From Sinohyriopsis cumingii (Eukaryota; Mollusca; Bivalvia; Unionida; Unionidae): a stretch of DNA of 64,000 bases. The position numbers and the translations under genes were made by a program. The notes under the pieces were generated by a model. The model was not told where the DNA came from. It was given only the letters and a program-made list of their open reading frames with translations, and ran no database searches. The stretch spans positions 24,400,590 through 24,464,589 of the forward strand of contig CM068842.1 in NCBI GenBank assembly GCA_028554795.2. The letters are read 5' to 3'. This document shows, in pieces, positions 39,201-54,200 of the stretch. Every line of letters begins with the position of its first letter. Within the stretch, counting starts at the first letter, position 1.

Positions 39201-42200
39201 CCCTTGCTTATAGTGCCATCTATGTTTGTGTACCCCATTGTGCATGAATTATCAAGGGAAAGGTGTAATAATCTGTTTGATTTATTATATTCTACCATGC
39301 AATCACACTAAAACAGAAACTTTTTCAAAAAAATAAAATAGCAACATTTTCAAAATTATACATGCATCAAAGGGAAACATCACCAATTGTGAACCACAAA
39401 TAAAAATGTAAGAATGTGCAAGGAATCTGATTTAGATAATCATGGCATTATCTAGATAATAACAATGTACAGTATTGTTTATTCATTCTGTGTTTTAATC
39501 AGCACAGTTAAACCATGTCTTTTTAAGATGTACTGGTAATTATTTCTCTACTGAACAACAAATAACTATAACACTACCTTTATGCAGTGACTAATCACTA
39601 TATGTAAATGACAAAATATTTGATGTTTTTAAGAAAAGTTTAAGGTTTGAGAAGAAATAAGTTTGAGCATGTATGTATATGTATATATATAGACATGCAC
39701 ACAAGATAACTCTAGTCAACAAACTAAAGGACATCTTCCTATCCACAGGTGACACACTGGTAACATCATTAAATACCATATACACTTGCTTACAAGAAAA
39801 GTCAAACTGCAAAAAAAAAAAAATATTTAGCTTTCGCACTTAATCTACAATTGTCTAGCCAAGATATCTGAATTTGTGTGGATAGAGCTAATATGTGAGT
39901 GATCTATTAAGGCAAGCACCCTAGACTACTGGAGGCCCTCAAACATTTTACAAAAGCCTATTCATTTCCCTTTCTTTCTCTGACACTGGCCTGTTTGTTA
40001 TATGACCTGTCATAACTGAAATTGTCCTACAATTATTATTGAAAGCATAGGTACAAGTTTGATTCAGTTATTTCATCATCAGCATTCCAAACTGATTCAT
40101 GCTCATCAGGGCGAAGCTTGCTATTCAGTATAACTGGAAAGTTGCGGGTCCAGTGTAACACTAAATTCTTGCTTTCTGTAACTGCCATTTTTCATTATTT
40201 TGCTAGAAGCATCTTTGTTTTTACAACATACTGTAAACACCTAACAAGCTGCTCCTAAGGACTAAATATGCTGAGACTTATTAATTCTTAAAGAAAAACC
40301 CATCAGACTGCATTCAGGGGTTGCTAGAATTTAGTATGTAGGATTTGCATGCCTTTTAACTTTTCTTTTATTCAGCTTTCTTTATTTGATTCAAAGACGT
40401 AATAATAATGATAATGCAAAGGAGGCCAGCTTTTAATTCAGTGCAACAATAAAACAAGTACTTCTGCAAGTCAGTTATCAAAACACAGCACTTAATTAGG
40501 TTATAGCTGTTACGGTAGAATTACACATTTTAGGTTTAAATACACATTGCATTTATAATGATTACACTTAAGAGGAACTAAAGATAGAATTAAAACACAA
40601 ATTTCATCATATGAAGATTATTTGATTGGCATTTTAATATTGATGTACTGCATACACTAGGTGTAAGTGACATTTTCATTGATGAAAATTTCCTTGAATA
40701 TCTTGAATTATGGTGTTCAAAGAATGTCGTTTAGAAAGAAAATGTAGCCAGTTATATGCTTTCTTATTAAAAGTTGATAATTAAAAAAGTTTGATTAAAA
40801 TTTTCAGGTCCTATCTACCGTTTTCAACCATAAAACGAGTAATATATTGATGTTTCAGTTACCAATTTTGATTAAAATTTTCTTCAGGTTCAGGAAATAG
40901 GGATAAATGTTTTTGGTATTTCATGGTTTGAAAAATGGGATCCTCACCTGACCCCATGTTATAAGTGGGTTCACAAGTTTTCAGGGTGCATGTTATCGAG
41001 GGAGTGGTTATTATGATTACCCTTAATTTCAGAATATACAGATGAAATTTCACATTTACTGAAATAAATCTTTAAAAACTCATCAAAAGTATTACGGATA
41101 TTAAGAAATGTTGGAAATATTTACATTTTCTCCATCCTTTCTTTCTTCATCTGTCATCAAAACTCCAAAGAGTTGGTGTAAATAATTAAAGGACAGAATG
41201 CTCCCACCATGCTTTGGGTTTATTACATAGTTGAATTAGTTTCAAAAGTCCAAAAGTTGTATTCTTCCTTTGTGATAGAAACTATTCTTTACCAGTAACA
41301 TGTTTTGAGACTACCATGCTCGTGTCAGTTTGCTTTTGTATTTCAAAATGGGGAAAATGCAATGTTTTATGATTGATGATAAACCAATGTGCATATTTGC
41401 TAATCTATGATTATCCCATTGCTTTAAGTGGAGATATTGTGATAACCTCCATCTGGTCTTCCATCCATCTGTCTATCCATTATTTCACAAGTGCTGGGTA
41501 GAACTTCACTCAGCTTTGTTGCTATATTGTCTTTGTGCTTATAGTTACCATTAGCTAGCATAGTATCATTTTGGTTCTTGTATGTGGAATTCCATTGAAG
41601 AGGTTAATGCTAAAACGTATTTTAAACAATTCTGGTGCGCAGACATTTTTAAATAAGTTCTGGCCAACTTTAATATGCAGTCGCAGCAGATAGATGCACT
41701 GTACATGTAATGAATGTTGTTTTATAACCCCTCAGTCACCATCTTGTAATATTGGGGTGTACCAAAAGAGGGAGTTGGAATAAAATGCATGCATATTTGC
41801 AGTAGCATACCATTGCAGTTGTTCTTGCATTTAGTTAGCATGTGTAAACAAATAGTAAGACATAGTTATGAACTATTCCTACAGTGATGACTGGATGCAA
41901 CATTTTTTAAGAATATGTGCAATGGTGAGAGCTATTTTCATACTGATAAAGCACAAACTATATTTGAGTTCCTTTTTTGCAAAATCACCAAACATCAGAG
42001 CATGTTATGTTACAATGGTCGTTGTGCATCTGCTGCCAGTTTCGCTTCTGCTCTGTAACTTGGTTTTCAACCATCAATAGTTACCAAACTTTGTGATCAG
42101 AAGGTCAAAGGTCAGTGTCACTGACTGAAAAAAATGAAAATGGTTTCAACACATCATAATTTTTACATCACATACCTGGACCAAACTGGATGGTTTACAT

Positions 42201-45200
42201 TTGGGCAGAACTCCTGGTTATGGAAATCAAGTAAGAAAACATGGTTGTGCTACAGCATACATCTACTTCAAGGCTACATACTTTAACCAAAGATCTTGGT
42301 CATTAAGACCTGTTGATTAGTACAGATACCTACATAGAGGACAAATAAACACAGGGGTGGAGTTTAATATGCTATTTTTGGTGCTTTTGTTATTTAAAAA
42401 AAATTTGAAAGAAGAGTTTTTTCATATTCATGTTCTTTATTGAGTTACAAAACATCCTTGCCTCCACTTTTTATACCATGATCAAAGTTCCTGGAACACA
42501 TGTTAAATTTTGTTTCTGAGTCAGAACCTATACAGTCCCGTTGTGCAGTGCTACGATATTCCAAGCTGACAGATGGACAGGTTTTGAAGCGGCTCTTGGA
42601 GGTGTGTGAAGCTGAAAATGTCAGTTACACAGATGATGGTTTGGAGGCCATTGTTTTCACAGCACAAGGAGATATGAGACAGGTAAAGATGCAATCAGTT
42701 TTGATAAATAGAGACTTATTGGCCTATTTTAAAAAAGCTAAATGTTTTTTTTAAAAAAATTTTTAAAACCAGTTCTAACAAACAATTTCAAGCTCTATAT
42801 GTGATCTAGATGGTGGGGAAAAAGTGGTTTCTTATATTGAGGAGACCGGAGGACCTGGAGTAAAGCACTGATCTTGCATAGGTAACAGGTAATCCTCACA
42901 TGTACATTGGATTAAACCTGGATTCAGAGTTGAAGAGCCGGTTAAACACAATACAAAGTGACCAGTCTCCCCTAAAACTTGTGACTAAAAGGGGTCAGTG
43001 ATTTGATGTTAGCTAAATAGACATCAGAATTTTTAATTGATTCTGAATTTGAAAGTGTTTTTTCTTATAAATATTTCATGACCACATTGTCATTGCAATG
43101 TTTTTGTGATTAATAATAATAATAATAATAACTTTATTTAAAGAGGGTAACACTATTAGCTGAAGAGCTAATCTACCATGAGGCCCTCATACAAAGGAAT
43201 TTTAGCAATTTTAAATGTATCTCTGAAGTCATAGGATGTATTGGGTTCGGAAGAAGGAAATAGACTGAGCATTTCTAATGTCAGCTGGAATACTATTCCA
43301 GAGCAAAGTTCCAGAGTATTGGAAACTTTTTGAATATTTCCTTATTTGGTTTGGGAATTTTATACTGTTTGGTAGACATGGATCGCTGTTAGGAGCATTA
43401 CCAGGTAGCCTCTACTGGAATAGTGATTGTAATTATTCAGTAGCACCATTATTGGATATCCTGTACATTAATTTGGCTTTTCTCATCCAGATTCAGTCTT
43501 TAATACGTAATATTTTTAACTTGGCAGCTAAATTTTCTTTGCTGTCTTTCTGAATCAATTTTATTCCAAATGCTCTTTTTTGAAGGTGCGCTAGCTTGCT
43601 ACATTTTTATCATTTGATTTACCCATACTGTATTACAGTAATCTAAATAGGGTTGAATGTGACTGTTATAAAATACTTTCTGTGCCTTTCATTTTTAGAC
43701 AATGTCTTATTCTGCTGAGAAGCCATAAACTTTAACTTTTTTACTGATATGTGGGATATGTTGTTGTTGTTGTAGGGTTTAATGCCATTTTTCAGCACAA
43801 GATAGGCTATACATGGTGGCCAGTATAAATGGAGGAAGAACCCGGGAAAACCCCTGAAAGAACCCCTGACCCATACAAAGCTACTGGCAAGCTTTCTCAC
43901 ATACCCACATCAGCCGAGCCTGAGACTTGAACCCATGCAGATAGAGGTGAGATGGCAGTGATCCGTAATGGTGAGCGCTTTAGGCCACTCGGGGGCCCTG
44001 TGTGATGTATTCAATCCATGATAGATTATTATCAACCAAAACACCAATGAGTCTATCATGACAGACCATTTGCAAATTTTTATCCTTCCATGTCAGACAT
44101 AGTTCATCACTGTGAAGATTTGTTCTTTTCTGCCACGCTGAGATAAGTAATATTTTAGTTTTACCAGTATTTACCACCATGCCATTGCATGTGCACCAGT
44201 TTTCCAGTTTGTTTAGAGCATCCTGTAAAAAAAATTCCAGTTCATGCTTTGTGTTTTGGAAGTCTGACAATGAGACATTTGATCCCATCTGACGGTCAAT
44301 CACAAGTGTAATAAAATTGCATGTTAACAATCAATGGTGATTCAACAGTAACTAACAAAATACATATTTGAAATCTTTTTAGTTGTAAAATGTATAAAGG
44401 TCCTTAACAAACACAAAGGCTACAAACAATGGTCTTCTTGTGTTTGTGCAGTTTTTACATTTATTTAACAACATTGCCACAGGTTTCTGCTGATTTTATT
44501 GCAGCTTTTTGTTTGTCAATCCAAGATAATTGATGCATCATTGTGAAAAATTGCATTATTCTTGTATGCATCTGCTTGTATCCACTGTCTTTGTTTGAGG
44601 CAGTTTACAATGAACAGTAATTGGATTTTTGTGCATTTTCAAATTTCTTCTCAGTATGTAGTAGGATTTCAGTTTTGATAATAAACTTAGTTTATTATTA
44701 CCTTTCTAAATTTTGGCATTTAATGAAAATACTGCTCCATCTTTATACATGGTATTAGATATAAATCAAATCTCTTTTTTCAGGCATTGAACAATTTGCA
44801 GTCAACATACCAAGGATTTGAACATGTAAACAGTGAGAATGTATTCAAGGTATTTATTCCCTTTTGATTGTAGTAGACATAATAAAAAATTTGGAACCTC
44901 AGGGAAAGGCTCTTTTAATGTGTAATAGTCATCCATGGATTCAATTTAGAAATCTATATTGTTTTTATATTAACTCTGTGAGTAATCCCAATACCCTGGG
45001 ATACATTTTTGGAAAGAAAGTTCCTTCCCTAGGTATTTTATGTTTATATGGAACAGTCCTTGCACAGAAAAGGCAAACAACAATCATTCTTATCACTAAA
45101 GTAATATTCGTTGTTATATATTGAATTTTTCAGTTATACTTTCCTTTCATTCCCAAATTTTTCAGTTTAAGGAGTGAAACATGGTATAATTATATATCAT

Positions 45201-48200
45201 CACTAAATGGTATGTCACATTGTGGATCCTGTCTTCAGGGTCAAAATCACAGCAATTGCTCAGGTTGGAGTAATATTTACCCTTCTATGTTCTAACTTGA
45301 CAGCTGTTCAAGAAAAATGTTTGATGCTTTTTATACTTGTATATTGCCATTCGAAAATGTGTCGCATTGCATGTTCAAGGTTATACCCAAAGGTAAAGGT
45401 CACAGGTTAATATTTCAATTTTTTTGTCTCAAATCTATAGCATTTTTGAGGTACTGTGATGAGCTATGCATTGTAGACTCATGATTCTTGTTTTGATTGC
45501 ATCTCGTGTATCGTAGTCATGGTTTTATTGTTGAGGTCATTGATCAGGGCTTTTTCACCACCTTTCTGCACTTCTCCAGTGCTTTTTAAGAAAGAACTGC
45601 CCCATAACTTTGCAGCTCAGTTTTAATGCTCATTGTCAGATTTTATGGGTGTGACTGAATGATGTTAGATGGGGGACCCAAAAATACTCTGAATTTACTT
45701 GTTTTACTATTGGATTTGAATGTTTACAGCATTGCTATTTTATTTTTTTTCTTTACTTCTTTATTGATGGAAACTTTTTAGGGTAACAAGCCCTGAATTG
45801 TCTTGCAGTTGAATCTTGGGAATATAAATGTATATATGTTGTAGAATTTTACGGCACTTCAGCACAATCGCTGCTGTATGGTGCCAGGTAAAGATAAAGT
45901 TCAACAAAAAGAGAAAAAAGGAATAATTGTACCAAAACTTTTAAGAATATGATCCCTTCCAAATAAATGAAAATATGAAGAACAACAAAATAAAAATATA
46001 ACAAGATGTTAAAGTTCTGTAAAATGTGTATAAAATAAAGGTAATAAGTGTAAAATCCTTAAAACATGGTCAGAGGTTTGATTTGGAATCAACTGAAACA
46101 CACAGGATGACAGATAGGAGAACAGAACTCCTCAGGGGTCCAGTGTGAGAAAAAGAATGGTGAGTCATATGTATTATTTTAATGTTGGCACTGTTTGTAG
46201 TGTTGGCATCTTAATTTAGTCCATTTGTAGCTTAGTCCTTCTGCCAGTCCATCCCAAGAAGCTGTTCAGCAAAGACAGGTGAATTTGTCCAGCATACTGT
46301 AAAGACTATACAGCAGTGTTGCATGTGGGATGGGGAGGTCCTGTCGATATGTGATTGGCATATTTTTTGAGAACAATCAGCAAAGAATTTCTTTGGCAGT
46401 GAATGCAGCTAACTCGGATGTTATAAATACCTGTATCTGTTATGTGATTTTCCTAATGTATATTGTTTTGAGCCCATGATTGGCTAATGTTTTCCTCACC
46501 ATTACTGTTCAGTTTAATGTGGTGTTGAACCAAAATTAAAATTATAGATGCAAATAATAAATGTATTAGTATTTCAACGTGTAGTAAATAAAACTGATTT
46601 GATCAGTTTATTTCAGATAAGGGAGGGGGATGTAATAAGTAAAATCATTGTATATAAATTATTTCCTTGACATTATAAGCATGCAGCTTTAAGTTTTATA
46701 TAGCAAGAGTTGAAAAAAGGTAAATTGCCCATATTAAGATTTATTGATCTGAAATTTTCATATTCCATCATTCTATTTGGAGGAATGGTTTGCACTTAGG
46801 GCTATTCCATTTAAACATACTCGGGGGTGGGGGGACAGAGAAGGCACATTCAAAAATGGGTGACTACCCATAGAAGTGATTTTTTCCTAACCATCACCAG
46901 TCAAAGAAGAGAATTTTGGACACCCATGCCCATGCATAGAAGCAAATTTCTGAAATTCGTGACTGCATACAAATATTTATAGAAGTGTATTATACATTGA
47001 TCAATTTTTATTATTGGTAACTTTAATAGAAGTATTAAATGTAAATGTCAGAAATAAAATGTAATGGATCGAATTAATATTTATAATTAAAGATAATATT
47101 ATAAATATAAAATATTTTGTGAATAGAAATTAAAAAATGAGTCATTCATTTTTTATCGACTGGGTATTTGTGGTTGGTTTTCAAGTTTATGGATGAAACA
47201 TTGTCTTGACAGTTTATTTGGATTAAAACCCCAATTTTTACATGGTTTAAGATCAATATGTTTAAAAGCACATAAATAATAGTACCTAGAAATTATATAT
47301 GAACAAGGTAATATGTATTTTTTATGAAGGGATTAAAGAAATATTAAAAGCACAAGATGCCTGAATTACTGTTATTTTCAGTAAACAAGGAAAATGTTCC
47401 CCAACAGACTGTGCACATGCAACTTTAGTTGTCTTTTATAAAGATGAAACGTCTCTCACCTTTTTACACATAGTATCATTGGATACTCTGCCAAACCATT
47501 TGAAGTTTTTACATGTTTATATGTTCAAACAGACATTGCAAAACAAAAACATTACCATACTGGATATATATCATTTCAAATCTAAACTTTAACTCATGTG
47601 AAACATTTAGGCAGTACTTGCTGTCTTCAGATCAATAGACTGCAGAGATATTATTTTAGAGGAAATATTTCAAAACTCATGACTTTTTTATGAATGTTTA
47701 CGTTAACTGGCCAGAATTGGTCTTTTATCTTACAACTTGCAGGAGATTCAAGTAACAGTGAGTTACTTATGGAGAGTACCAAACTGTATTTGGCCAGCCA
47801 ATGGCAAACTCACAGTGAGTAAAAATTAGAATATCAAACACTCCAGCATCATCAAACTCATTTAGATATACATGTTTTGATGAAATCACACCTCCCTGGC
47901 TTAATGTATGGTTTTCTGCGGTGTGTACTCATTCAACACTGTAGTATTTTGAAGCACCTTCTGCCAAGCTCTGACATTTATATTTATCAAGGTCTAATAG
48001 ATACCTAATTAAAACATAGCGGAATTAGGTTATTTTATTTCTTGGTCTTTCATCACCTCCATCCACAGTGACTAGAATTTGAGACACTAACTCATGGTGT
48101 TCCTCTACAAAATGGTGTTTATACCTGTTCATTTACATTAGGTGCAACATTTCATGTCTGAATGCAGTTGTGTGTTCAAAGAAATTAATTTTGACAACAG

Positions 48201-51200
48201 AGGCCCCGTTTCTACATAAAAACCAGTAGTTCCAGTTCTTGACTGCAGATGAAGTTCTGAATCAACTGTTGCAACTTTAACAAACTGGTAAGTCGTAATA
48301 AAAAGTGCTCTGTTTTAATCTTTCTCCCATTCATGATCACTGTACCATACTCTTATCCAAGATTTAGACGGGCGTTGGATGACTTCAGCATCTATGTGCA
48401 CCATTTGCTTTGTCATCTCATGGTAAGATGCAATATTGTTGCATTGATCTGAGTGAATATTGCAAATCTGCCATGGCATAATGAATATGTATTGATAGAT
48501 GAGCAGTAATATCTCTGGTAGCCTTCCGTAGAGAGATCCCTGGATTAATGCTCTTCCCTTCATGGCGTCGTTTGGCCTGTAAAGATTTAGATCTGAAGTT
48601 TTCACTGTAGGTGTGTGCTGTTGATAAGGCTGTCAGTGTAGGTGTATGCTGTTGATAAGGCTGTCAATGTAGGTGTATGCTGTTGATAAGGCTGTCACTG
48701 TAGGTGTATGCTGTTGATAAGGCTGTCCGTGTAGATGTATGCTGTTGATAAGGCTGTCAGTTGGTGTGTATGCTGTTGATAAGGCTGTCAGTGTAGGTGT
48801 ATGCTGTTGATAAGGCTGTCCGTGTAGGTGTATGCTGTTGATAAGGCTGTCTGTGTAGGTGTATGCTGTTGATAAGGCTGTCAGTGTAGGTGTATGCTGT
48901 TGATAAGGCTTTCAGTGTAGGTGTATGCTGTTGATAAGGCTGTTGGAATGCTGGAAACCTGATTTCAAAATACTGACGGCTCTTGGCATATCAAGCTAGG
49001 ACTTTTCTTCAATAAACATTGTCTCACAAACTAGTCTTGGATGTGACTTAAGTCCTAAACTTGTGCTATCAAATAATGATAACAAACATGATGTCAGTTC
49101 TGGATATTCTGGAATGGATGGTTGTCCTGACCCAGGCAATTTATATGGCATTTCACATTTATGCTTTTTAGCCTGATATGCAATATATGAACATTGAGTG
49201 ATCTCTTCAGTTCATTTAATTTTTGCTGAGTTCTTGATAATGTTGTGCTGCAAAGTCTTCATGTCAAATTTCAGTTCACTATGCATTGAAAGATACGAAG
49301 TACCAGTAATAATAGTTAATACAAATTGTGAAAAGCTGTCTTTTTATGTGGCTGCAAACCTAAGAGCTGGCTTAATGAAATGCTGAACATGTTTCATGGT
49401 AAAGCTGTACCGATGTCACTTTTGCCGATTATGCCGATACAGCGTATAGCCGATTATTAAAAATGCCCATACCAATTATGAGGCCAGTTTTTTTTTCATT
49501 ATTTATTTTATAACAATGCCTGGTTCAGAAACATAAACCTATTAGGGTAATGCAAGCAGGTATTTTGCCGTGTGAGTTATAACATGGTTGTTTATGCGGC
49601 AAGTGAATTTGAACTTCTTTACAAAAACAAACAGAAACCAGATGAGAAGTACATTGCTATTTATAGAAAACAACTATCACACAAACATAAAACTTGAAAA
49701 TCTTTAAAACTAACACTGATAAAACTTACATACATGCCAACCAGTATGCTTTTGGCGTAATCATTACGCTTTTTCCGCTAAATTACACCTAAAGCGTAAA
49801 CGTTTAGGGATTACGCTTTTTCAATATATCAACCTTCCAAAAGAAATCAATTATTTGTTTTCTTCTTTTTATTAACATCCCATTAATCCCACAAACCGTA
49901 TTTTAGAAAAGACGTCTTCTACGTAACTACAATATAAGTGTATGCTTGTCCGTGGACTTGGTTGCACTTTCCTAACAGTATTGTTATTATTATATTATCC
50001 ATTACCAAGAAACATGCTGGTTCTACTTTCAAACTTTCGTCCTCGTATTCTGTTTATAGCAGCTGTACGGCTTAGTGAGGAGATAAGACTGGTTTTCTAA
50101 TGTTTAATCTTTACTCGCTTATTCTTTGTTTTAATTCATATTTAGTACAGAACCAGTCTAAAAAGTGGCACTAAAAAGTATTTTATTTTAGTCGATGCAT
50201 GTATGAGAGCAAAAATATCTCCTTTCAAATAATTTCACAGATGGATTAGAAAAGGCAAAAATAAACGTAACAAAAATAACAATCCTCCAATTATGAAGAC
50301 ATGATGGCAGCATCACGTGATGTCTATTGCAGGCCATGTGGAAAGAATTTTACTGTTTGGCGCTAAAAGTCTTCAGATGTATTCTAGTCGTTGTGTGAGT
50401 TAGAGCACATATTTTTTCCAAGAATTTCACAGATGGAAAGACAAAAAACAAGATAAAACGGATCCTCCAAAGATTCAAAGATGAATACATGAATGGCATA
50501 ATACAGTGTTCCATTCTGAGGCAGCATCATGCTCATTGCAGTCTGCGGAAATGATTTTAGTATTGGGCATGGTGGTAAATTTTATGTAGAGAAACACTTG
50601 AAAACATAGAAACACATCGAATTAGCTCGTCTTACGAACTCCAGTACTAAGGTAACTTCTTATTTACATCAGAACTCAAGTGCGGACATGAATGTTATAA
50701 ATGCAGAGGTGTTATTTACTGAGTTCTTAATAGAAAGATAATGAAGATTTTGCTATTGGTGCAGTTACTTATGGTTTGCCAATTCAAGATAAAAATGAAT
50801 GAAAATGTATTAAGCTAGTCTTTTAACTAGCATCCAGTGTTGCAGGTCACCATTACTAGATTTCAATAAATGACTAAAAAAATATTAATAACGATAGCCC
50901 AATAATAATTGAAATTAATAATACACATGCTTCAAGACTTGGAAACTGAAACCTGTGAGCGTTCCAGCAGCCAGATATGTCTTCTCATGGGAACAGAGGG
51001 CTGGCCAGATACAATTCAAGTATCTTGTCAATGGCGTCATCCATGTGGGTTGTTTCTTTGACAGTACGGACATTTTCGTCACAGGCCACAGAAAACAAAG
51101 CCCAGAGACGCGACATTGATAGTCCAGTGGCGTTTGTTTCGATTTTTCTTTTTTGGGTCGGGGGTTTCTCCTGCTTGTCAGTTGATGCAACTATGATGCA

Positions 51201-54200
51201 TTCTGCTCTAAGCCATTCTTTGGATCTGGTCACAAGTAATTCTTTGCTGAATAGGCGATGTTTGAGTCCTGGATCCAAGATGGTGGCCAAGACAAGCTTC
51301 TTGTTGTTGGCAACATCAGCAGAGTGCAGTGCATCCCCTAGGGGTGCAAGACTGAGAGTCAAAAATCTCCTTGGTGTCAAAACTGTGAGTCGGACTGAGT
51401 AAAAAGCAAACTTTGGTATCAAAACTAGGGGTCAAATTACAAATTTGGGGGTCTCTGAAGTGCAAATGAGGGTAAAGGGAAACACTGAGAGTGTGTTCAG
51501 TGATGTCAGCGTATCACGGCGCACTGTCTGAATACGTTGACTCGCTTCATGCTCTAGAGCCAGCAACTTTCAGAGCATTTTCAGCATAGGAAGAATGACA
51601 TATGTTGATGTTTGGCTATCACTTACTTCCTTGGTAATGTCCGCAAATGGGCCTAACGTGTTCACAATATTTTTAATCAAAACCCACTGTTATGCTGTTA
51701 GACTATCCAGGTCATAGAGAGTAGCCTAAGCTTCCAAGACTTTTTATTATTCATATAAAGAAACCAACATATTGTATGCAGAATTCCAGCGTGTCTGGAC
51801 ATCTTGGACGAGTTTCTTATGGGTAACGCCAAATTTTTCCTACTGCTGTTTGAGCTGCAGTGTGTGTGCAAGACAGCTGAAGCTGTAGATTTCAGCCAGA
51901 AACATTGCTTTAACCAAGTTTGCACTTTGTCACGCAGAAGAACATGGATATGAGTTTTGGGAATGTTGTATTCCTTGCATAATTTTTCCAGTTTGCTCGC
52001 CAAATATTCTCCTGTGTGATTCATCAAGAGGCGTTGCTGCAAAAATCACGTTTGCGCCATTGTGCTGCAAGACTCAATAAGGCTACGTTGATGGACAGGT
52101 CTGGCCATGCATCAAGGTCAAACTAAGGTCATATTGGGCAGAAAGTAAATCATGGACCTTGCTTAGTATTGCCTTATGCGTGCAGGTATCAAAGATGTGG
52201 AAAAGTACTTCAGAGTTGGAATTTTATAGCGCGGTTCTGCCTTGGACATCAGATGTAGAATTCATTGTCTTCAACAATGGAAATTGGTTGCACATCTACT
52301 GCTGTGAACTCTGCAATAGCTTTGTGGCAACTAATAGCTCTTGAGTTGTCAAATGCAAATGGTTGCTTCTGGTCCAGCATGGCATCAATAGTCAGAGTAC
52401 GAGGAGTTGCTGAGGTTAACTGCACAGCATCCTTTTCTTTTTTATCTGCCAGAAACAGGCCATGTTTGGCAGTGTGCTTGCAGTGCAAGTGCTAGAGAAG
52501 ATTTGATGTATAGTTTTTAGAATCCTTTCCACCTCTGGAAAGGCATGCTTTGCGAAGTGTGCAATTTGCTTTGGACTCGTCAACTGCATTTACTTTGAAG
52601 TAATTCCAGACCAAACTCTAGTGTTTCGAGTTCAGCGTTATGCATAAGCTTGGTAGTATATTTAAAAGTGTACAGTCACTTGTCAATATTAATAATCCGA
52701 TCAATTTGCACTCTTGAAACAATGTTTTAAATCAAGTAGGTTACTACTAAGTTGTCCACGTGCCTGGATGGATGCACACAGCTCAGCAGGTGGGGTAACA
52801 TTGCTGGTATGCCAATATCTATGCTGCATAATATTTGTTTGTCAGCGTTATGCTGCTTCAACGTCCGACCACTATTCGTTGATTAGCAGCATTGCAGGAC
52901 TGGCTAATGAACAGATTAATTATAGAGAGTCATAGTTTCATATTAGTTGGAAATTTCGCTAGCTATATAATCTGCCTGGCTATCTGTTAATCTGTATGCT
53001 GGAAGTTCAACAGCCACATGAAGCCTGATTGGCTGGTTGGCTGTTGTGATTGGGATGAGTGCATGAATGGTATTGATAATTTGTTGTGTGCAGACAATCA
53101 GCAGTAGTTCACAGTAAGTGTGTTTAAAAGTATTTACTTTTAAGAATATACTCTTTCAATTAACCCCCAAATCAAATGTTTATTCCTTAATTTCCACTAT
53201 TTAATTCTGATTTAAAATTTCGAGCCAACTCTAGATGAATGTTATGATTGAATTTATCTTTTGGAAATTTGTTTACGTTGGCACCTATTATTTCTGCCAA
53301 TACTGATTATACCGATTGTTCTAATAATCGACCTGATTATGAGTATGGCCAATTAATCGGTACAGCTTTATCTCATGGTTTGTTCTTTGAAATGAATTTA
53401 CCGGAGGCAATATTTATAAAACTCATAACGGCACAAAAACCTGAACTCAGCTCAACTGCTTAATAAAGGAATTATTTATTTAAAGTCAGGTCATTAGTAA
53501 GTATTTAAAGCACCATAGACTGTTTTTAGGCATTAACAGGTACATTCTGTGATTAGTGTTCAAGAACTCTTTTTAAAACTTTACAGCAACACTTTGCTGT
53601 TTTCAAAAGATGATTTAGAAAAGATGGTACTTCATTCTAGTCCAAGTTTTATGTTCAATAGACTGATTAGCCCATAACCTGCTAAGCACAGTTACTATGG
53701 CCTTTGTGACCATTGTAAACCCAGACCAGTCTGCATGTAGCTCAGATGGTGAACAGGGTTTACACTGCTTGGCCACTCATCAGTAATTTCTCCAATGCAG
53801 CTGTTTGTAACATATATGGAATGGTCCAGATTCAAAGAAAGAATAGTCCATTATTGAAATAGAGGTTCAGTGTTAATATGATCTCATAAGTATAAGCAAT
53901 TACACACACATATTTAGAGGAAAATTGCGATTAAGTTCTGATATCAGAGATTTATTCCTTTTTTAAATACCTTGAGTTTTACAACGGACACCGGAAACCT
54001 AGCTCTTTTTCCAAGGCTGGGAAAAAGGCTTTCAACTTCATATCATGCAAGGCCAGTAATGACAGTAAAAACAAATCTGATATTAAAAATTTTATTTGCA
54101 GTTCTCAATCACACATTCAAAACACTACTATGTAAAATATGTAAATTATTTTTAACAGTGCTCCAGATAGCATTCAGACTATTCAGGATGGTACAGGTCA

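Larger units (their letters stand above)
42683..44783 (+). other. RFC2 intron 6 (2.1 kb)
   Basis: Over half is a reversed LINE fragment with a SINE inside it. Confidence 0.9.
49400..53370 (-). mobile_element. 3.97-kb BED-type hAT transposon (element A) with TIRs and 8-bp duplication
   Basis: The ends are perfect 15-bp inverted repeats: TAAAGCTGTACCGAT (49400-49414) and ATCGGTACAGCTTTA (53356-53370). TTTCATGG (49392-49399) and TCTCATGG (53371-53378) flank them, an 8-bp duplication with one mismatch, as for hAT elements. Subterminal CCGATTAT-type words recur at both ends. Inside are a decayed BED-finger transposase on the - strand (50915-52620) and a fragment of an unrelated hAT (49731-50740). 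Confidence 0.88.

Noticed and set aside
45838-45895. Text resembling a SINE tail (TGTTGTAGAATTTTACGGC, TTCAGCACAAT)
   Set aside because: Too short and diverged, and no tRNA head or target duplication was found.
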